DNA from: an uncultured bacterium
Lineage (GTDB): Bacteria; Planctomycetota; Phycisphaerae; Phycisphaerales; SM1A02
Reading direction: 5' to 3'
Assembly (NCBI GenBank): GCA_903867275.1
Contig: CAIPQY010000406.1
Coordinates: 1-7,473, forward strand
DNA length: 7,473 nucleotides
Shown here one piece after another: positions 5,202 through 7,473 of the stretch. Every line of letters starts with the position of its first letter. Position 1 is the stretch's first letter. Under the pieces are notes generated by a model. That model saw nothing but the letters and a program-made list of their open reading frames with translations. It did not search any database and had not been told where the DNA came from. The translations under genes were made by a program, and so were the position numbers.

Positions 5202-5615
5202 TCACATCTTGGGCATGGCCTTGGCCGCCATCGCATCCATGTCGGCCTTGCACTTGTCGCGCATGGCGCAGGCGTCCTTGCAGCCGGCTTCGGCCTTCTC
5301 GAGTGCTGTCTTGGCGCTGGTGAGGGCCTTCTCCAGCGTGGCCTGCTCGGCGGCCGAAACCTTGGCCATCTTGCCAGCGCTCAGCGCGCTGTTCGCCTGA
5401 TCGACGGCCTTCTTGGCCTGATCCATTTCCGTCTGCGCCTGGTCGGCGCGGGCCTGCGCCTTCTTCAGCGCATCGGCCGCGTCCTCGCTGGTGAGCGGGG
5501 CGGTGGAACCGATCGAACTGGTCTTGGATGCTGAGGAGCCGGACTTCTGCTCGCAGGCGGGCAGCAGCAGGCCGGACACGATGAGGGCGCAGAGCGCGGT
5601 GGAGGTGTGCTTCAT
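5202..5615 (-). CDS. Small helical lipoprotein with three C-terminal cysteines
   Basis: A 137-residue predicted lipoprotein. The N-terminus is MKHTSTALCALIVSGLLLPAC, a basic start, a hydrophobic stretch (7-20) and a lipobox LPAC with Cys21 as the lipid-modified residue. A Ser/Lys-rich linker (22-40) precedes a long Ala/Lys/Glu/Gln-rich segment (about 43-110) that should be helical and probably coiled coil. Near the C-terminus is CKDACAMRDKC (Cys112, 116, 122), then an Ala/Met/Lys tail. The architecture recalls small outer-membrane or periplasmic helical lipoproteins, but I recognise no family. The start at 5615 is supported by the lipobox position and by a promoter whose -10 box lies 6 nt upstream; there is no Shine-Dalgarno. 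It has the same orientation as the protease gene 89 bp upstream, but its own promoter suggests separate expression. Confidence 0.85.
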   Translation of the reverse strand: MKHTSTALCALIVSGLLLPACEQKSGSSASKTSSIGSTAPLTSEDAADALKKAQARADQAQTEMDQAKKAVDQANSALSAGKMAKVSAAEQATLEKALTSAKTALEKAEAGCKDACAMRDKCKADMDAMAAKAMPKM

Positions 5616-5621
5616 GCACGC

Positions 5622-5649
5622 ACCGTAGGAAATCGCCGCGGCGCATCAA
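5622..5649 (-). promoter_or_regulatory. Predicted leaderless promoter of the lipoprotein gene (TTGATG - 16 nt - TACGGT)
   Basis: On the minus strand, TTGATG (5644-5649) and TACGGT (5622-5627) are 16 nt apart, and TACGGT ends 6 nt before the ATG at 5615. This is the same geometry as at 4904-4931 and predicts an mRNA starting at the start codon. No Shine-Dalgarno is visible. Confidence 0.6.
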
Positions 5650-5662
5650 GCGGCCGCGGCGC
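5636..5662. repeat. Two 9-bp direct repeats flanking the -35 box
   Basis: CCGCGGCGC occurs at 5636-5644 and again at 5654-5662, 18 bp apart, on either side of the predicted -35 box of the lipoprotein gene. Each contains the palindrome CCGCGG. The spacing would suit a regulator binding one face of the DNA, but GC-rich 9-mers recur easily by chance in such sequence. Confidence 0.3.
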
Positions 5663-5704
5663 TGTTGCCGTCAATCCTGTGCGCTGCACGAGCGCCCGTC
5701 GTGA

Positions 5705-7473
5705 TCAGCGATCCTTTTCGGGGATGCCCATGCCGCTGCGATCGGGCGCGGGCGGACGCGTGGGCTTGTGGAAGGGCTTGTCCTTCAGCTGCTGCTGCAG
5801 CACCTCGACCGCCTTCTCGATCTGCGGATCGCGGCCACCAGCGGCCAGGCCGCCCTTCATCACGCCCGGGTCGTCGATCACCTCGATGTCGGGATCCACG
5901 CCGTGACCTTCCACGCCCCACGTGCCGTCGAGCTTGTAGAAGCCGAAGGTGGGCACGCTGATGGTGCCGCCGTCGATGAACGCGGGATTGCCGCTGATGC
6001 CCACCAGACCGCCCCAGGTGCGCGTGCCGATCACCGGGCCAAGACCGTGATGCTTGAACAGCCACGGGAACATGTCGCCACCCGAGCCAGCGAGGCCGTT
6101 GATCAGCATCGCCTTCGGGCCGTTGTGCGTGTCCGGCGGCCACACCTGCTCGCCCGCGTCGCGGCGCGCCCACGCGTTGGTGGCGGGGCGGTTCATCATC
6201 TCGATGAAGCGGTTCGGGATCTGACCACCGCCGTTCCAGCGGTCGTCGATCAGCAGCGCGGGCTTGAAGCGCTGGCCCTGGAACTGGCGCACCAGGTCGT
6301 TCTGACCATCCACGCCGGTGTTGGGCACGTAGATGTAGCCCACCTTGCCGTCGCTGAGCTTGTCCACCAGCTGTCGGTTGCGCTCGATCCACGCGCGATA
6401 GCGCATGGGTTGCTCGCTGGCGAGTGTGCGCACCACCACGTCGCGCTCGGTGCCGTCACGCGCCGGCTTCTCGCTGACGGTGATGGTGACCACCTTGCCC
6501 GCCAGGCCCTCGAAGGGCGCCCACGGATCCTTCGCGGCATCCACGGTGCGGCCGTTCACGGCCAGCAGGTACTCGCCTTCCTTCACGCCCACTTCGCGCA
6601 GCGGATTGCGCGCATCGGCGTCCCACGGCGCGCCTTCGATCAGCTTGGCGAAGCGGTAGGCCTTGGCACCGTCCTCTGCCTGCGCAAGTTCCCAGTCCAC
6701 GCCGAGCATGCCTGCGCTGCTGGTGGCGGGGGTCTCCACATCGCCGGGGTTCTGCAGATAGGCATGGCCCACGTTCAGCTCGCTGATCATCTCGGAGATG
6801 ATCCAGTTCACGTCCTCGCGGCTGTTGGCGCCCTCGAGCAGCTTCAGCGCATGGTCGCGCTGCGCGTTCCAGTCCACCTGGTGCATGCCGGGGTCATAGA
6901 ACCAGTCGCGCATGATGCGGTGCGCGTCCAGGATGATCTGCCGCCACTCCGCGCGTGGATCCAGCGAGGATTCCATGGAGGTGGTGACAGGCGTGCGACG
7001 CTTGCCGTCGGCGCTGGCGTCGACCACCGCGCCACCACCGACGAGCAGCCGCTTGCCATCGGCGGAAACATCGAAGCGTCCGCCTTCGCCGACGTTCTTC
7101 TCCTTCTTCTCCTTGTCGGTGAGGTCGAGCAGCTTGATGCCGCCGCGCGCGTACAGCAGCTGGCCCTTGTCGTTGAAGCCGATGGCGCCGTAGCTGCCGC
7201 CTGCGGTGGGCAGCTGGATGGCGCGCGCCTCGAAGCCGTCCAGATCGATCGTGATCGGCTTGGGCTCTTCCTTCTTCTTGGGCTCGTCCTTCTTCGCGTC
7301 CTTGGCGTCGTCCTTCTTGTCGCCGTCCTTGGCGGTGTCCGTCGCCGGCTCGTCCTTCTTTGCGTCGTCCTTCGAGGGTTCGTCCTTCTTCTCGTCGGCG
7401 GGCGGCGGATCCTTGGGCTTGTCCTGCATGGCCACCGTGTCGATGGCGTCGAACTCGCTCGAGCGACGCTTGC
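5705..7473 (-). CDS. Tricorn-type S41 protease, C-terminal part (N-terminus beyond the window)
   Basis: The frame is open to the right edge, so only the C-terminal part is seen; residues are counted from the codon at 7435. A Lys/Asp/Glu/Pro-rich linker (5-60) is followed by the last propeller-like strands (61-140, e.g. FDVSADGKRLLVGGG), a helical C1 region (about 155-228), a PDZ domain (about 245-340) and the S41 peptidase core (about 345-520). Catalytic landmarks are H224 in NVGHAY, IDDRWNGGG (396-404), nucleophile S451 in AGSGGD, TRTWGGLVG (471-479) and E509 in WGVEGHGVDPDI. In Thermoplasma tricorn the His follows a catalytic Ser; here that place is G223, as I recall in many bacterial homologues. 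Tricorn proteases degrade oligopeptides downstream of larger proteases. The location cannot be judged without the N-terminus. The GTG at 7435 and ATG at 7429 are unlikely starts because they lie inside the propeller region. Confidence 0.92.
   Translation of the reverse strand, partial: KRRSSEFDAIDTVAMQDKPKDPPPADEKKDEPSKDDAKKDEPATDTAKDGDKKDDAKDAKKDEPKKKEEPKPITIDLDGFEARAIQLPTAGGSYGAIGFNDKGQLLYARGGIKLLDLTDKEKKEKNVGEGGRFDVSADGKRLLVGGGAVVDASADGKRRTPVTTSMESSLDPRAEWRQIILDAHRIMRDWFYDPGMHQVDWNAQRDHALKLLEGANSREDVNWIISEMISELNVGHAYLQNPGDVETPATSSAGMLGVDWELAQAEDGAKAYRFAKLIEGAPWDADARNPLREVGVKEGEYLLAVNGRTVDAAKDPWAPFEGLAGKVVTITVSEKPARDGTERDVVVRTLASEQPMRYRAWIERNRQLVDKLSDGKVGYIYVPNTGVDGQNDLVRQFQGQRFKPALLIDDRWNGGGQIPNRFIEMMNRPATNAWARRDAGEQVWPPDTHNGPKAMLINGLAGSGGDMFPWLFKHHGLGPVIGTRTWGGLVGISGNPAFIDGGTISVPTFGFYKLDGTWGVEGHGVDPDIEVIDDPGVMKGGLAAGGRDPQIEKAVEVLQQQLKDKPFHKPTRPPAPDRSGMGIPEKDR
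7256..7423 (-). repeat. Low-complexity charged linker within the protease gene
   Basis: About 56 codons encode a segment that is roughly two thirds Lys, Asp or Glu, built on recurring KKDEP and KKDD units. At DNA level the complementary strand shows repeated CGTCCTTCTT blocks. It reads in frame as an inserted, probably disordered loop ahead of the final propeller strands. Such repeats are prone to slippage, but the frame is intact here. Confidence 0.8.

Noticed and set aside
4646..5323. A 225-codon plus-strand frame over the small genes
   Set aside because: It runs out of frame through the 85-residue gene and antisense to the membrane ORF and lipoprotein, and has no recognisable features.
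5140..5649. A 169-codon minus-strand frame overlapping the lipoprotein gene
   Set aside because: The overlapping frame has a perfect lipobox signal and a promoter at the right distance. This one is Arg/Gly-rich shadow sequence.
5646..6392. A 248-codon minus-strand frame inside the protease gene
   Set aside because: It overlaps the S41 catalytic core in another frame and is an Arg/Gly/His-rich shadow.
7429..7435. GTG or ATG near 7430 as the start of a short S41 peptidase
   Set aside because: The frame is open to the window edge, and the sequence after it begins in a linker ahead of the last propeller strands, as in full-length tricorn homologues, so the gene almost certainly continues outside.

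Overview
The window looks like a piece of a high-GC bacterial chromosome, most likely from Planctomycetota and probably the Phycisphaerae/Phycisphaerales side. This is inference from family content: secreted proteins ending in a single dockerin-like calcium repeat, a bacterial tricorn-type S41 protease with a Lys/Asp/Glu-rich linker, and a small protein with an 'LPFRMHLVDGRSF' core of a kind I remember as frequent in planctomycetes. I see no phage, IS, CRISPR or plasmid genes. The layout is ordinary chromosome with one compositionally distinct insert-like stretch.

Layout. At 28-771 (minus) lies a CutC-family protein. Diverging from it across 55 bp is adenine deaminase (827-2482, plus). A tRNA-Gly(GCC) gene with its own -35/-10 promoter and a strong hairpin terminator follows (2510-2677). 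From 2806 to 4449 (minus) come two tandem, clearly related genes for exported proteins that share an N-terminal export signal, two acidic Asp-rich loops and a C-terminal dockerin-like repeat. They are near 53% GC in the stretches I counted, against about 72% in a sampled stretch of adenine deaminase. Upstream of them is a gene-poor stretch, then a short single-membrane-span ORF on the minus strand (4676-4837). An 85-residue small protein (4938-5195, plus) converges on a small Cys-containing lipoprotein (5202-5615, minus). The window ends inside the C-terminal part of a tricorn-like protease (5705 to the right edge, minus).

How the genes relate. They do not form one pathway. CutC and Ade are separate housekeeping-type functions sharing a divergent promoter region. 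The two exported proteins form a two-gene unit that probably arose by duplication. The lipoprotein has its own promoter in the gap after the protease gene.

The most interesting regulatory signal is a recurring start architecture. Three genes (ade, the 85-residue protein, the lipoprotein) have a TAnnnT hexamer exactly 6 nt before the ATG and no Shine-Dalgarno sequence, and two of these also have a TTG-type -35 box exactly 16 nt upstream of it. The tRNA promoter uses the same 16-nt spacing. This predicts leaderless mRNAs. The two exported-protein genes instead have clear Shine-Dalgarno sequences. I did not find a convincing new multi-gene system; the best leads are the leaderless pattern, the duplicated half-dockerin pair and the small membrane ORF.
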